Shown here piece after piece: positions 62,599 through 64,000 of a stretch of 64,000 nucleotides of DNA. The stretch comes from Lonepinella sp051851555 (GTDB lineage: Bacteria; Pseudomonadota; Gammaproteobacteria; Enterobacterales; Pasteurellaceae). Made by a program: the position numbers and the translations under genes. The notes beneath the pieces are model-generated. The model did not search any database, had not been told where the DNA came from, and saw nothing but the letters and a program-made list of their open reading frames with translations. Location: contig NZ_JBPDVH010000004.1 of assembly GCF_051851555.1 (NCBI RefSeq), positions 62,001 through 126,000 on the forward strand, given 5' to 3'. Each line of letters starts with the position of its first letter. Position 1 is the stretch's first letter.

Positions 62599-63756
62599 CT
62601 ACCTTTCTACTAATGCCATACGTTTGTTATACCACGCCATAAAAATCGCAATGCTAATACTGATGGTAAAATACGCCAACATAATGATCATCACTGCCTC
62701 AATGGCTTGTCCGGTTTGGGTTAACATCGTGTTGACAATAGACACAATATCTGGATAACCAATAGCTACGGCTAATGAGCTGTTTTTAGTGAAGTTCATA
62801 AAGGTATTACTCATAGCAGGAATCATCACCCGCACCGCTTGTGGCATAATAATTAAACGCAAAGTTTTGAACCGAGACAATCCTAAAGATTCCCCAGCCT
62901 CCCATTGGCCTTTATTCACACTTTGAATACCCGAACGCACAATTTCGGCCACAAATGCCGCCGTGTACAGCACTAAACCGAGCAATAACGCCGCCAGTTC
63001 AGGGCTAAAATGCCAACCGTTAACAAAATTAAATCCTTTAAGTTCGGGTTTGACGACGTCCAATTGCCAACCTGATAATAATGCTGCCAATACAGGGAAT
63101 ATCACAAAAAAAGCCAAGCTAATCGAAAAAACGGCGGTAGTTTTTCCGGTTTTATTTTGTTTATGTTTCGCCCAAAAGGAGAAAATAACCGAGGCAATGA
63201 GCGCAAATAATAGGCCAACGAGCATCCAAGACACCGAATCCCCTATTAAAGCAGGGATTTTTATACCACGATTTGATAGAAATACCCCGTCTATCGGGTT
63301 TAAGGCTTGACGAGGACCGGGTAAATTTTCAGTGAGTAAGGAATACCAGAAGAATAAATGAATCAGTAATGGGATATTCCGCATCACTTCTACATAAATC
63401 GCCGCCAATTTATTGACTAACCAGTTGGCAGAAAGCCGAGCTACGCCAATAACCGTGCCGAGAAATGTAGCCAATACAATCCCAACAAAAGAGACCAGTA
63501 AGGTATTAAAAATTCCGACCTTGATGGCTTGCCAATAAGTATCCGTCAGATTATAGTCAATTAAGGATTCACCAATGGCAAAGCCCGCCTCTTTATCTAA
63601 AAAAGCGAAACCCGTTTGAATATTGCGAGCGGCCAAATTATGCAGGGTATTATCGACTAAATACCAAACAAAATAAACCACGACCGCCAAGATCAGCGCT
63701 TGATATAACCAAGCTCTGGTATTGGCGTCGTTCAAAGAAAATGAGATTTTTTTCAT
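62599..63756 (-). CDS. aapQ: General L-amino acid ABC transporter permease AapQ
   Basis: The 385-residue permease is the partner of AapM. It has about eight helices and the motif EIVRSGIQSVNKGQWEAGESLGLS in the last third. The large periplasmic insert around NTLHNLAARNIQTGFAFLDKEAGF is characteristic of AapQ/BztB. The start is MKKISF at 63756. An alternative ATG at 63777 (MTPRYYI) lies inside a strong hairpin after aapJ and would add seven residues, though GAGGGG precedes it, so the choice is not certain. Confidence 0.9.
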   Translation of the reverse strand: MKKISFSLNDANTRAWLYQALILAVVVYFVWYLVDNTLHNLAARNIQTGFAFLDKEAGFAIGESLIDYNLTDTYWQAIKVGIFNTLLVSFVGIVLATFLGTVIGVARLSANWLVNKLAAIYVEVMRNIPLLIHLFFWYSLLTENLPGPRQALNPIDGVFLSNRGIKIPALIGDSVSWMLVGLLFALIASVIFSFWAKHKQNKTGKTTAVFSISLAFFVIFPVLAALLSGWQLDVVKPELKGFNFVNGWHFSPELAALLLGLVLYTAAFVAEIVRSGIQSVNKGQWEAGESLGLSRFKTLRLIIMPQAVRVMIPAMSNTFMNFTKNSSLAVAIGYPDIVSIVNTMLTQTGQAIEAVMIIMLAYFTISISIAIFMAWYNKRMALVER

Positions 63757-63767
63757 TATATAATAAC

Positions 63768-63788
63768 GGGGCGTCATACTAACGCCCC
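63768..63788 (-). other. GC-rich hairpin between aapJ and aapQ
   Basis: GGGGCGT (63768-63774) pairs with ACGCCCC (63782-63788) around a 7-base loop, 27 bases after the aapJ stop codon. On the plus strand it is followed by TCTATTTTTT. On the minus strand the tail is GTTATTATAT. In transport operons such hairpins often protect or partly end the binding-protein message, giving more binding protein than permease. Confidence 0.6.
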
Positions 63789-63815
63789 TCTATTTTTTAG
63801 TTAATATCGGAGAAA

Positions 63816-64000
63816 TTAACGAATCGGTAAACCGTAATGTAAACCGCCATTCGTCCACAAATTATTTAATCCACGTGGAATCTGTAATGGGCTGTCTTTA
63901 CCCACATTGCGGTCAAAACTTTCGCCGTAATTGCCCACTTGCTTAATAATATTGTAGGCCCATTTGTCGTCTAAACCTAGATTTTTACCGGTTCCCTCCG
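63816..64000 (-). CDS. aapJ: General L-amino acid ABC transporter substrate-binding protein AapJ, C-terminal end (partial)
   Basis: The last 60 or so residues of the periplasmic amino acid binding protein are present, including VGNYGESFDRNVGKDSPLQIPRGLNNLWTNGG and the terminal LPIR. These are typical of the AapJ/BztA family, whose C terminus reads YGE-FERN-G--SPL-IPRGLN-LW. The start lies beyond the window. It is the first gene of the aapJQMP operon on the minus strand. Confidence 0.9.
   Translation of the reverse strand, partial: EGTGKNLGLDDKWAYNIIKQVGNYGESFDRNVGKDSPLQIPRGLNNLWTNGGLHYGLPIR

Overview
This window reads as chromosomal DNA of a Pasteurellaceae bacterium. Exact copies of the Haemophilus-type DNA uptake signal (AAGTGCGGT and its complement) are scattered through the housekeeping genes, several forming the stems of terminators. 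Gene neighbourhoods such as fMet tRNA-rimP-nusA-infB-rbfA-truB, rsmI/lpoA-yraN-diaA-dolP and lolCDE are those of gamma-proteobacteria. Citrate synthase next to sucABCD argues against H. influenzae itself, which lacks gltA; a relative such as Aggregatibacter or Pasteurella fits better, but the species cannot be fixed from the sequence alone.

Layout. 1-3.5 kb: the lysS end, an unknown lipoprotein and rlmKL. 3.7-16.8 kb: a minus-strand Wzy-dependent surface polysaccharide operon, in transcription order wzz, wzx, tagD-like, glycerophosphotransferase, wzy, glf, a DUF4422 glycosyltransferase, a WbaP-type initiating transferase, a broken O-acyltransferase, and rfbB-A-D-C for dTDP-L-rhamnose. 17-27 kb: pgi, alr, dnaB, aroG, lolE, lolD, lolC and a 2-hydroxyacid dehydrogenase. 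27.3-31.1 kb: a small accessory patch of four unknown envelope genes, an XRE regulator and an Rpn-nuclease pseudogene. 31.2-38.8 kb: tyrS converging on the truB/rbfA/infB/nusA/rimP/fMet-tRNA translation operon. 38.9-45.9 kb: a 40-residue lipoprotein, a DUF1439-like protein, cra, rsmI, lpoA-yraN-diaA, dolP and a nitroreductase. 45.86-52.15 kb: a four-gene restriction-modification cassette. 52-64 kb: a lipoprotein, sucD-C-B-A, divergent gltA, and the aapP-M-Q-J amino acid ABC transporter, cut by the window end.

Most notable. (1) The 45.9-52.2 kb cassette has two different 5-cytosine methyltransferases, a McrB-like AAA+ NTPase and a DUF2357/PD-(D/E)XK nuclease. This is the composition of the rare LlaJI-type systems. 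(2) The polysaccharide operon has a tract of six GCAA tetranucleotides directly beside a perfect TATAAT, which would let repeat slippage alter transcription of the whole operon. (3) The O-acyltransferase in that operon is frameshifted exactly at an 11-bp tandem repeat; two copies are present and three would restore the frame. Together these suggest a phase-variable envelope. No CRISPR array, rRNA, prophage or intact insertion sequence was seen.
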